Shown piece after piece: positions 18,255 to 25,218 of a DNA stretch of 64,000 nucleotides; the stretch's first letter is position 1; each line of letters opens with the position of its first letter. A program made the position numbers and the translations under genes. The notes under the pieces were generated by a model that worked only from the letters and a program-made list of their open reading frames with translations, was not told the DNA's origin and ran no database searches. This DNA comes from Comamonas testosteroni ATCC 11996 (GTDB lineage: Bacteria; Pseudomonadota; Gammaproteobacteria; Burkholderiales; Burkholderiaceae_C): the NCBI RefSeq assembly GCF_000241525.1, contig NZ_AHIL01000041.1, positions 170,403-234,402 on the forward strand. The letters run 5' to 3'.

Positions 18255-18482
18255 AATTTGTTCAAAAATTGATTGAAATGTACTGCTGATAAAGAATTGA
18301 TGCTTCTAAATAAATAGCAAAATAATTCAATGAAAAATTCGAGTGTTTAATTTTGTAATTTATGTTTTAAATATGTGACTTATTCATTGATTTGGTATTT
18401 TGGGCGAATTGATTTCAGCGGCGGAGTTTTCAGGCGGCGCAGCCCTGGCTTGCTATTCGCACTGCTCAAGGCAGTAAAGAAA

Positions 18483-18507
18483 ATGGGAGCCTGAGCTCCC
18501 ATGTTTT
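18483..18507 (-). terminator. Terminator of binding-protein copy 2
   Basis: ATGGGAGC-CTGA-GCTCCCAT is a perfect 8-base stem with a 4-base loop. It lies 22 bases after the stop codon on the minus strand. Confidence 0.7.
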
Positions 18508-18528
18508 ATCTGTCCGTGCCAATACGCT

Positions 18529-19737
18529 TTATCGCCAGTACTGGCATTTGCTTTCCGCCTTGGTGGTCCAGATCTGTTCGGCAGGCAGCTTCTTGATGAT
18601 CTTGTAATAGTCCCAGGTGCCCTTGGACTCTGCCGGCGACTTGACCTGCATCAGGTACATATCGTGCACATAGCGGCCGTCTTCACGGATGTAGCCCTGG
18701 CCGAAGAAGTCGTCGATCTTGGTGCTTTTCAAGGTGGCCATGACCTTGTCGGCATCGAGCGTGCCGGCTTTTTCCACGGCCTTGAGGTAGTTCATGGTGG
18801 CCGAGTAGTCGGCCGCCTGGATCTCGCTGGGGCGGCGCTGGGTCTTGGCCATGAAGGCGTCGGCAAACTTGCGCGAGCCGTCGTTCATGTCCCAGTACCA
18901 GGGGGCGGTGAACTGCATGCCTTCGGTGTTCTTCAGGCCCAGGCTGTGGATGTCGCTGAAGAAGACCAGCAGGCCGGCCAGCTTCATGTTCTTGGTGACG
19001 CCGAACTCCTTGGCCGCCTTGATGGAGTTGATGGTGTCGCCGCCCGCATTGGCCAGGCCCAGAATCTGCGCCTTGCTGTTCTGTGCCTGCAGCATGAAGC
19101 TGGAGAAGTCGCTGGCGTTGAGCGGCGTCTTGACCGAGCCCAGCACCTTGCCGCCACGCGCTTCGATGATCTTGCTGGTGTCCGCTTCCAGGGCATGGCC
19201 GAAGGCATAGTCGGCCGTCACAAAGAACCAGCTCTTGCCGCCCGTATCCACCACCGCGCCGCCCGTGCCCTTGGCCAGGGCCACGGTATCGAAGGCGTAA
19301 TGCACGGTATAGGGACTGCATTGTTCATTGGTCAGCGCCGAGCTGCCCGCACCGTTGTCGATGAAGACGCGCTTTTTCTCCTGGGCGACCTTGGCCATGG
19401 CCAGGGCCGTGGCGGAGTTGGTGCCGCCGAACACCAGGCTGATGCCTTGCGTGTCTATCCACTCGCGGGCCTTGCTGGCCGCGATATCGGCCTTGTTTTG
19501 GTGGTCGGCCGTCAGCAGCTCAATGGGCTTGCCCAGTACCTTGCCGCCAAAGTCGTCAATTGCCATCTGTATGGCAACGGCACCGTTCTTGCCTTCCACA
19601 TCGGCATAAAGGCTGGACATGTCGGTGATGAAGCCGATCTTGACTTTCTCCTGTGCCATGGCGGGAGCCGCGAAGGCCGCCGTCAGGGCGAGAGCCAGCA
19701 GGGAAGCAGTGGGCGCAGACTGGGACAAGCGATGCAT
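18529..19737 (-). CDS. Orphan ABC-transporter substrate-binding protein, LivK type (copy 2)
   Basis: A periplasmic binding protein of 402 residues with a Sec signal peptide (LLALALTAAFAAPAMAQ, cleavage near residue 28). The mature protein starts KVKIGFITDMSSLYADVEGK and follows copy 1 (8559-9779) closely along its length, including ADHQNKADIAASKAREW, FVTADYAFGHALEADT and GDTINSIKAAKEFG, and ends ESKCQYWR against ESKCALWK. GGAG lies 5 bases before the ATG. No transporter genes are adjacent. The ligand is unknown. Confidence 0.88.
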   Translation of the reverse strand: MHRLSQSAPTASLLALALTAAFAAPAMAQEKVKIGFITDMSSLYADVEGKNGAVAIQMAIDDFGGKVLGKPIELLTADHQNKADIAASKAREWIDTQGISLVFGGTNSATALAMAKVAQEKKRVFIDNGAGSSALTNEQCSPYTVHYAFDTVALAKGTGGAVVDTGGKSWFFVTADYAFGHALEADTSKIIEARGGKVLGSVKTPLNASDFSSFMLQAQNSKAQILGLANAGGDTINSIKAAKEFGVTKNMKLAGLLVFFSDIHSLGLKNTEGMQFTAPWYWDMNDGSRKFADAFMAKTQRRPSEIQAADYSATMNYLKAVEKAGTLDADKVMATLKSTKIDDFFGQGYIREDGRYVHDMYLMQVKSPAESKGTWDYYKIIKKLPAEQIWTTKAESKCQYWR

Positions 19738-20034
19738 GGAGTCTCCTGAAAATTATGAGAAATGTGGAGAGAGCGTGCAGTGTCCGGTCGGCGGGTGGCC
19801 ACCGTCGCTGCATCGCAGCAAACATGCTAGGGGCGGCTATTGCGTCTGGCATCGGGGCAAGCACTTGCGGGAAATCCCAAGGGATCCATCTACTTTGATA
19901 GCTTCTATCGCTTGTATTTAATCGATTTCAGATCGTTTTATTGCTGAAACCAATGGATAAAAGGAGCAATATGCTTTTATTTTGATAGCGGCTGCAGCGA
20001 AATACCCTTACTAGCCATACCGCGCCAGCGCCAT
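19738..20034. other. Intergenic region with two degenerate short repeats
   Basis: About 300 bases lie between the binding-protein start and the mog terminator. Two motifs of the dispersed repeat family occur, TTGATAGCTTCTATCGCTTG at about 19897-19916 and TTTGATAGCGGCTGCAGCGA at about 19981-20000. The left part should carry the binding-protein promoter. No gene was found. Confidence 0.45.
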
Positions 20035-20060
20035 GAAAAAAGCAGCCCGCAGGCTGCTTT
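20035..20060 (-). terminator. Terminator of mog
   Basis: AAAAAAGCAGCC-CGC-AGGCTGCTTT forms a stem with a T tract on the minus strand. The same GCAGCC hairpin recurs at 22892 and 51803. Confidence 0.8.
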
Positions 20061-20099
20061 GGTAGATGTTTTGGCAGGGATTGCACCTGGCGCTGCAGG

Positions 20100-20711
20100 C
20101 TATGCCGTGCGAGGCGCGCGAATCGCGGTCTTGGGGCGGAAGGCTTTGCAGATCTCGTCATGGGTCTCGAGATAGGGGCCGCCGATCAGGTCGATGCAAT
20201 AGGGCACGGCGGCAAAAATGCCGTTGACCTTTTGCCTGCCGTCCGCGTCCTTGAGGCCCTCCAGCGTCTCGGCAATCGCCTTGGGCTGGCCCGGCAGATT
20301 GATGATCAGGCTGCTGCCGCGTATCACCGCTACCTGGCGCGAGAGGATGGCCGTGGGCACAAAGGCCAGGCTGATCTGGCGCATCTGCTCGCCAAAGCCC
20401 GGCATCTCCTTGTGGGCCACGGCCAAAGTGGCCTCGGGCGTCACATCGCGCAGCGCGGGGCCGGTGCCGCCGGTGGTCAGCACCAGGCTGCAGCCCGCAT
20501 CGACCAGCTCGATCAGCGCCGCGCTGATGCCGGCCTGCTCGTCGGGAATCAGGCGAGGCTCGAACTGGATGGGGTTCTTGAGCGCGCGGCTCAGCCATTC
20601 CTGCAGCGCGGGCAGGCCCTTGTCTTCATAGACACCGCTGCTGGCGCGGTCGCTGATGGAGACAATGCCGATCTTCACGGCATCGTGAAGATATACGGGC
20701 GCATCACTCAT
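20100..20711 (-). CDS. mog: Molybdopterin adenylyltransferase (Mog/MoaB family)
   Basis: The 203-residue protein starts MSDAPVYLHDAVKIGIVSIS; the frame is open upstream but overlaps darP and is not homologous there. Mog adenylylates molybdopterin before molybdenum insertion, a step in cofactor synthesis for nitrate reductase and xanthine-oxidase-type enzymes. The signature LVLTTGGTGPALRDVTPEAT is intact, and GSSLIINLPGQPKAIAETLE is the second binding region. The start codon overlaps the last 8 bases of darP, so translation is probably coupled. Confidence 0.92.
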   Translation of the reverse strand: MSDAPVYLHDAVKIGIVSISDRASSGVYEDKGLPALQEWLSRALKNPIQFEPRLIPDEQAGISAALIELVDAGCSLVLTTGGTGPALRDVTPEATLAVAHKEMPGFGEQMRQISLAFVPTAILSRQVAVIRGSSLIINLPGQPKAIAETLEGLKDADGRQKVNGIFAAVPYCIDLIGGPYLETHDEICKAFRPKTAIRAPRTA

Positions 20712-21387
20712 CGCCGTCGTCCTGGGCAGCCGCATCGGCCTTGCCGGCGTTGGCCAGCTGCTCGCGCACCAGTTGGAACAGGTCGCGGTAGGCGCGGCCC
20801 TTGCTGACTTCCTTGGGCTCGGCATCGGGGCCGGCGGCAGCAGCCGCTGCGGCGGCTTGTTCCTTGGCTTTCTCGATGTCCTTGCGCGACTGGCGAATCA
20901 GCGAGCGCAGCTGTTGCACGTCGGAGCCGGGGAAATGCTCCAGCCAGATGGACAGGGCCGCTTCCTCGACGATGAGGCGGTCGCGCCATTGCTCGGCCAC
21001 CTGCAGCGACATTTTTTCGCTGGCCGAGCCATTGCGCTGCTCGTCCAGAGCCTGCTTCACGGCCGCGACCTGTTCAGGCGTCAGCTTGCGCATGAGCTTG
21101 CCGACATATTGCATCTGGCGGCGCTTGCCTTCGAAGTTGGTGATGCGCTTGGCCTCGGCCAGCGCGTCGATCAGTTGATCGGATAGCTGCAGGCGCTTGA
21201 AGAGGTCGCTGCGCAGCGTCATCAGCTCCTTGCCCAGATCCTGCAGCGCATCACTTTCGCGCTTGAGGTCGGTCTTGGTGGAGTCGTAGGTGCCTTTGAG
21301 TTCGGCCTTCAGTTCAAGGTCCAGTTCGCTGCCTTCGGCAACGAACTTTCCGCGAACAAAATAGCCTTTGGTGGGTTTGCGTGACAT
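20704..21387 (-). CDS. darP: Dual-action ribosomal maturation protein DarP (YjgA)
   Basis: The 227-residue DUF615 protein helps mature the 50S ribosomal subunit. The family core is clear: LKRESDALQDLGKELMTL, RLQLSDQLIDALAEAKRITN, EGKRRQMQYVGKLMRKL, and FPGSDVQQLRSLIRQSRKDI. The C-terminus has an Ala-rich run (about ten alanines) before a conserved YRDLFQLVREQL helix. It is divergent from pmbA, the arrangement seen in many proteobacteria. Confidence 0.92.
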   Translation of the reverse strand: MSRKPTKGYFVRGKFVAEGSELDLELKAELKGTYDSTKTDLKRESDALQDLGKELMTLRSDLFKRLQLSDQLIDALAEAKRITNFEGKRRQMQYVGKLMRKLTPEQVAAVKQALDEQRNGSASEKMSLQVAEQWRDRLIVEEAALSIWLEHFPGSDVQQLRSLIRQSRKDIEKAKEQAAAAAAAAGPDAEPKEVSKGRAYRDLFQLVREQLANAGKADAAAQDDGDE

Positions 21388-21452
21388 GGTAAGGGGGCAA
21401 TATCGGTGGCAGCGCAGAGGGCGCCGCAGTGGCGGCTATCATATCCGCCGCT

Positions 21453-22874
21453 ATGAAAAAACCTCGCTCCAGCAATACAAGCACTTCCAGTGCACAGGCC
21501 CAATCCGCACCGCAAGCCGGTTTCAGCTTCAGCCAAGCCTTTTTTGAAGGCCTGGTGGACCAGGCTCTGAGCCACGCCAAGAAGCTGGGTGCGACGGATG
21601 CAGGCTCCGAGGCTTCCGAAGGCTGCGGCCTGTCGGTCAGCGTGCGCAAGGGTCAGCTGGAGACCGTGGAGCGCAACCGCGACAAGTCGCTTGGCGTGAC
21701 CGTCTATCTGGGCCAGCGCCGGGGCAATGCCAGCACCTCGGACTTCTCCGAGGCCGCCATCAAGCAGACCGTGCAGGCCGCCTTCGACATTGCCCGCTTC
21801 ACGGCCGAAGACCCGTTTGCCCGCCTGCCCGACAGCGCCGATATCGCGCTGCCCGGCACGCACCGCGATCTGGACCTGTTCCATCCATGGGATATCACCA
21901 GCGAGCAGGCCGCCGAGATGGCGCTGCGCTGCGAGGAGGCCGCCTTCAAGACCCACCGCCGTGTGAGCAACAGCGAAGGTGCGGGTGTCTCGGCCCAGCA
22001 AAGCCATTTCTTCACGGCCCATACCAACGGTTTTCGTGGCGGCTACGCCAGCTCGCGCCACAGCATGTCGGTGGCGCCCATCGCGAAGCTGCCCGGCAAG
22101 AATGGCGAGATGCAGCGCGACTACTGGTACAGCTCCATGCGCAATGCTGCCGATCTGGCCTCGCCAGAGGCCGTGGGCCGCTACGCCGCAGAGCGCACGC
22201 TGAGCCGTCTGGGCAGCCGCAAGATCCCGACCACCGAATGCCCGGTGCTGTTCGAGTCGCCCCTGGCCGCCGGCCTGCTGGGCAGCTTTGTGCAGGCTGT
22301 CAGCGGCAGCGCCCTCTATCGCAAAAGCACGTTCTTGCTGGACTCCATGGGCAAGCCCATCTTTCCCAAGCACATCGATATCGAGGAAGACCCCTTCATT
22401 CTGGGCGGCAAGGGCAGCTCGCCCTTCGATGAGGAAGGCGTGCGCGTGCAGGCCCGCAAGGTGGTCGATGCCGGCCGCGTGGAAGGCTATTTCCTGTCCA
22501 GCTACTCGGCGCGCAAGCTGGGCATGAAGACCACGGGCAATGCCGGCGGTTCGCACAATCTGGTCATGACTTCGCGCCGCACCAAGGCGGGCGACGATCT
22601 GGACGCCATGCTCAAGAAGCTGGGCACGGGGCTGTTCGTGGTCGAGCTGATGGGCCAGGGCGTGAACTATGTGACCGGCGACTATTCGCGCGGCGCCAGC
22701 GGTTTCTGGGTGGAAAACGGCGAGATCGCCTTCCCCGTGGACGAAATCACGATTGCCGGCAATATGAAGGACATGTTCAAGGGCATCGAGGCCATCGGAG
22801 CCGATGCCTATAACTACGGTGCCAAGACCGTGGGCTCCATTCTTGTCAATCGCATGAAGGTGGCGGGCAGCTGA
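21453..22874 (+). CDS. pmbA: Metalloprotease PmbA (TldE)
   Basis: PmbA forms the TldD/E protease with TldD; the complex matures modified peptides and degrades unfolded peptides. The 473-residue protein starts MKKPRSSNTSTSSAQAQSAP; an extension to 21429 is possible but less likely. Family blocks include SVSVRKGQLETVERNRDKSL, RVSNSEGAGVSAQQSH, LGMKTTGNAGGSHNLV and GQGVNYVTGDYSRGASGFWV. It has no HExxH zinc motif, as expected for the E subunit. No tldD gene is in the window. Confidence 0.94.
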   Translation: MKKPRSSNTSTSSAQAQSAPQAGFSFSQAFFEGLVDQALSHAKKLGATDAGSEASEGCGLSVSVRKGQLETVERNRDKSLGVTVYLGQRRGNASTSDFSEAAIKQTVQAAFDIARFTAEDPFARLPDSADIALPGTHRDLDLFHPWDITSEQAAEMALRCEEAAFKTHRRVSNSEGAGVSAQQSHFFTAHTNGFRGGYASSRHSMSVAPIAKLPGKNGEMQRDYWYSSMRNAADLASPEAVGRYAAERTLSRLGSRKIPTTECPVLFESPLAAGLLGSFVQAVSGSALYRKSTFLLDSMGKPIFPKHIDIEEDPFILGGKGSSPFDEEGVRVQARKVVDAGRVEGYFLSSYSARKLGMKTTGNAGGSHNLVMTSRRTKAGDDLDAMLKKLGTGLFVVELMGQGVNYVTGDYSRGASGFWVENGEIAFPVDEITIAGNMKDMFKGIEAIGADAYNYGAKTVGSILVNRMKVAGS

Positions 22875-22891
22875 TCGCTGTCGGTCGCTCC

Positions 22892-22925
22892 ATGAAAAAA
22901 GCAGCCAGGCGGCTGCTTTTTTCAT
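22892..22925. terminator. Bidirectional terminator between pmbA and the MarR-like gene
   Basis: ATGAAAAAAGCAGCC and GGCTGCTTTTTTCAT form a perfect 15-base inverted repeat with a 4-base loop. It separates two convergent genes. Confidence 0.9.
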
Positions 22926-22932
22926 TTCTGCA

Positions 22933-23286
22933 TCAGCTCTCGGCTGCGGCCTGAACTATGCAGTGCGAGAGTTTCTCGAAATGCTTGTGGGCATCGGCAC
23001 TGAGTTCGATCTGCTTGCGTCTGGCATCCTCGGTATCGGCCAGCAGAATCCAGCCTTTTTGGCGCATGGACTTCAGACGGGTGTGAATCGTGGCCGGAGA
23101 CCCCAGTTCACGCTGGGCCATCAGGTCTCTGACGCAAAGACGCTCCTGACGCGTGCCGGCATTGGCAATTTGCTCCAGCAGGCGCTCCTCCAGTGGATCC
23201 AGCGCGGGCAGCATGGGCAGATTGCGGATGGTCGCTGCCAGGTGCAGAAAGCGTAGATAGATATCGGCAGACAGGGACTTAGGCAT
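22933..23286 (-). CDS. MarR-like winged-helix transcriptional regulator
   Basis: The 117-residue protein has a compact winged helix-turn-helix: LLEQIANAGTRQERLCVRDL, ELGSPATIHTRLKSMRQKGW (recognition helix), and ILLADTEDARRKQIELSADA (wing), typical of MarR family regulators. It lacks the longer N-terminal helices of full-size MarR proteins. The gene is divergent from a small membrane protein gene, and a 31-base inverted repeat (23308-23338) lies between them, a likely operator. Confidence 0.8.
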   Translation of the reverse strand: MPKSLSADIYLRFLHLAATIRNLPMLPALDPLEERLLEQIANAGTRQERLCVRDLMAQRELGSPATIHTRLKSMRQKGWILLADTEDARRKQIELSADAHKHFEKLSHCIVQAAAES

Positions 23287-23307
23287 GAGAAGGCAAAAAC
23301 AGACGAC

Positions 23308-23338
23308 GTGCCGCTAACGAAGAGCGAATAAACGGCAC
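23308..23338. promoter_or_regulatory. Possible operator between MarR-like gene and membrane protein gene
   Basis: GTGCCG and CGGCAC are separated by 19 bases. The divergent arrangement makes autoregulation plausible, but the arms are short and the match to any known operator is not established. Confidence 0.35.
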
Positions 23339-23380
23339 TCATAATACTGCGCAGACAGTGAACAAGCTCGGCGGTAGCGC

Positions 23381-23935
23381 ATGAAGAACATTTGGACGCA
23401 ATTTTCGGTGGCGGTTATCACGGCTTTGCTGTTCCTGGCAATGCTGGCTCTGAATCAGTGGATTTTCTCCGAACTGGAATTTGTCAGAGGCGTCAACTGG
23501 ATTTACCTGCCTGCCGGTGCTCGTCTGCTTTGTACCCTCCTTTTTGCGGAGGCGGGCGTGGTCGGGCTTTTCGTCGTGTCATGGCTGGTCTGCAACTTTT
23601 ACTTTTTCCCGGATGACTGGTTGCGGGCATTTGCGGGCGGCATCATGGCCACGCTTGCCCCCTATGGCACTTATTGCGCAGCTCGCAAATGGATGGGGCT
23701 CGGGCGATCTCTCAGTGATCTCACGCCGCGTCGCCTGCTGTGGCTCAGTGTCATTTACGGACTGAGCAATGCCTTGCTGCACCAGGCCTGGTCCGTCGTC
23801 AGAGGGGAAGGCTTTCAGCTGGACCAGCTTCTGGTGATGATTCTGGGCGATTTCAGCGGCACTTTGATCGTCCTGTATGTATTCAAGGCCTTGCTTATGC
23901 TGCCGATCAAAACGGACCGGTACCTGCTCAAGTAA
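23381..23935 (+). CDS. Small integral membrane protein of unknown function
   Basis: The 184-residue protein has about five hydrophobic segments (ALLFLAMLALNQWIF, LLCTLLFAEAGVVGLFVVSW, AFAGGIMATLAPYGTYCAA, LLWLSVIYGLSNALL and LVMILGDFSGTLIVLYVFKA). The pattern, with a conserved-looking GDFSGTLIVLY near the end, resembles the MASE1-type sensory membrane domain but lacks any output domain. It is divergent from the MarR-like regulator and may be its target. Confidence 0.75.
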   Translation: MKNIWTQFSVAVITALLFLAMLALNQWIFSELEFVRGVNWIYLPAGARLLCTLLFAEAGVVGLFVVSWLVCNFYFFPDDWLRAFAGGIMATLAPYGTYCAARKWMGLGRSLSDLTPRRLLWLSVIYGLSNALLHQAWSVVRGEGFQLDQLLVMILGDFSGTLIVLYVFKALLMLPIKTDRYLLK

Positions 23936-24047
23936 GACCGTTTTCCGTCCCGGCGTTCGATTTGACCGCTTTCGCCGCCAGCCATGACTGATGGCAAGTC
24001 ATACTAGGGGGCTTGATCTAGAAAATCCAATATCAGTTGTCAGTGTC

Positions 24048-24962
24048 ATGAGTTCTGCATCCTCACCCACCTCCGGCATGAGTCGTCCGGACTGGCTCAG
24101 CGCCATCATCGTCATCGTGGTCTGGGGTCTTAATTTCGTGGTCATGAAGTGGGGGCTGGCCAAGCTCTCGCCCCTGCTGCTGTGCGCGCTGCGCTTTGCC
24201 GCGGCATCGCTGCCGTTTCTGCTGTTCGTGCGCCCGCCCAAAAATCTTTCCTGGGGCTTGCTGGCCGCCTACGGGCTGGTGCAGGGGGTTGGGCAATTCG
24301 GCCTGCTGTTCACCGGCATGAAGCTGGGCATGCCTGCCGGCATGGCATCCGTGGTGCTTCAGACCCAGGCCTTCATTACCATGCTGCTGGCGGCTGCGTT
24401 TTTGCACGAGAAACCGCAGCGCTGGCAATGGATGGGCTTGCTCATCGCTCTTGCAGGGCTGCTGCTGATCGGTGCAGCCCATGGTGAGGGGACATCGGAT
24501 ATGACGCTGATCGGTTTTGTGCTGACCGTGGGCGCCGCAGCCATGTGGGCCGGCTCGAACCTGCTGACGCGGATGGCGGCCAGGCAAGGCTCGTATGAGC
24601 CGGTGTCCTTCATCGTCTGGACCAGCGTCTTCCCCATGCTGCCCCTGCTGTTGCTGTCCCTGTGGGTGGATGGCGTGGATTCGGTGACTTCGCAGCTGCA
24701 GTCCATAGGCTGGAGCGAGCTTGGAGTGATTGCCTATCTGGCCTTTTTGTCCACCTTGCTGGGCTATGGCCTGTGGACGCGGTTGCTGCAGCGCTATGCG
24801 GCCAGCACCGTGGCCCCTTTGTCGCTGCTGGTGCCGGTGATCGGTCTGCTGTCGGCCATGCTGCTGCTGGGGGAAGCCCCCAACGGCCTGCAATGGCTGG
24901 GTACGCTGGGTGTTCTGCTGGGCATGGTGGTCAACCAGTTTGGCGGCAAATGGCGGCGCTGA
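24048..24962 (+). CDS. EamA/DMT-family transporter
   Basis: The 304-residue protein of the drug/metabolite transporter superfamily has two EamA repeats of five membrane segments: the first begins WLSAIIVIVVWGLNFVVMKW and the second TLIGFVLTVGAAAMWAGSNL. Blocks such as LLLCALRFAAASLPFLLFV and PLSLLVPVIGLLSAMLLLGE are typical. It probably exports amino acids, related metabolites or drugs; the substrate cannot be predicted. The chosen start is MSSASSPTSGMSRPDW; a Met ten residues later is also possible. Confidence 0.87.
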   Translation: MSSASSPTSGMSRPDWLSAIIVIVVWGLNFVVMKWGLAKLSPLLLCALRFAAASLPFLLFVRPPKNLSWGLLAAYGLVQGVGQFGLLFTGMKLGMPAGMASVVLQTQAFITMLLAAAFLHEKPQRWQWMGLLIALAGLLLIGAAHGEGTSDMTLIGFVLTVGAAAMWAGSNLLTRMAARQGSYEPVSFIVWTSVFPMLPLLLLSLWVDGVDSVTSQLQSIGWSELGVIAYLAFLSTLLGYGLWTRLLQRYAASTVAPLSLLVPVIGLLSAMLLLGEAPNGLQWLGTLGVLLGMVVNQFGGKWRR

Positions 24963-25218
24963 GACACTGGCTGGCTGATAGCAGGGCACATCCGCTGCAC
25001 TGCTGCGGCGGCCTGTGACTGCCCGTCAGAGCGCTTTGCCACTGCAGCTCAGGCTCGCAAGTCATAGCTGTTGTCGATCAAAGTTTTTTTGATCACTCGG
25101 CCTGAATCACGAATATTGAACCCCGTTTTCGTCATTATTATTGCCATCATCCATATAAAAGCATGACTTTCCTATTCCGGATTCGAGCCGGCCTGGGATG
25201 CGAATATGCAAAGGAATA

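Larger units (their letters stand above)
17980..18528. other. 549-base intergenic region upstream of the M60 peptidase
   Basis: No gene was found. The right half (about 18180-18420) is strikingly AT-rich compared with all surrounding DNA. It contains two perfect palindromes annotated separately, several runs of A and T, and the terminator of the next gene at 18483-18507. It probably holds the peptidase promoter, but no clear -35/-10 pair was identified. Confidence 0.6.

Noticed and set aside
21309..22925. 538-codon minus-strand frame opposite pmbA
   Set aside because: It runs through the pmbA-darP promoter and the terminator; no homology.
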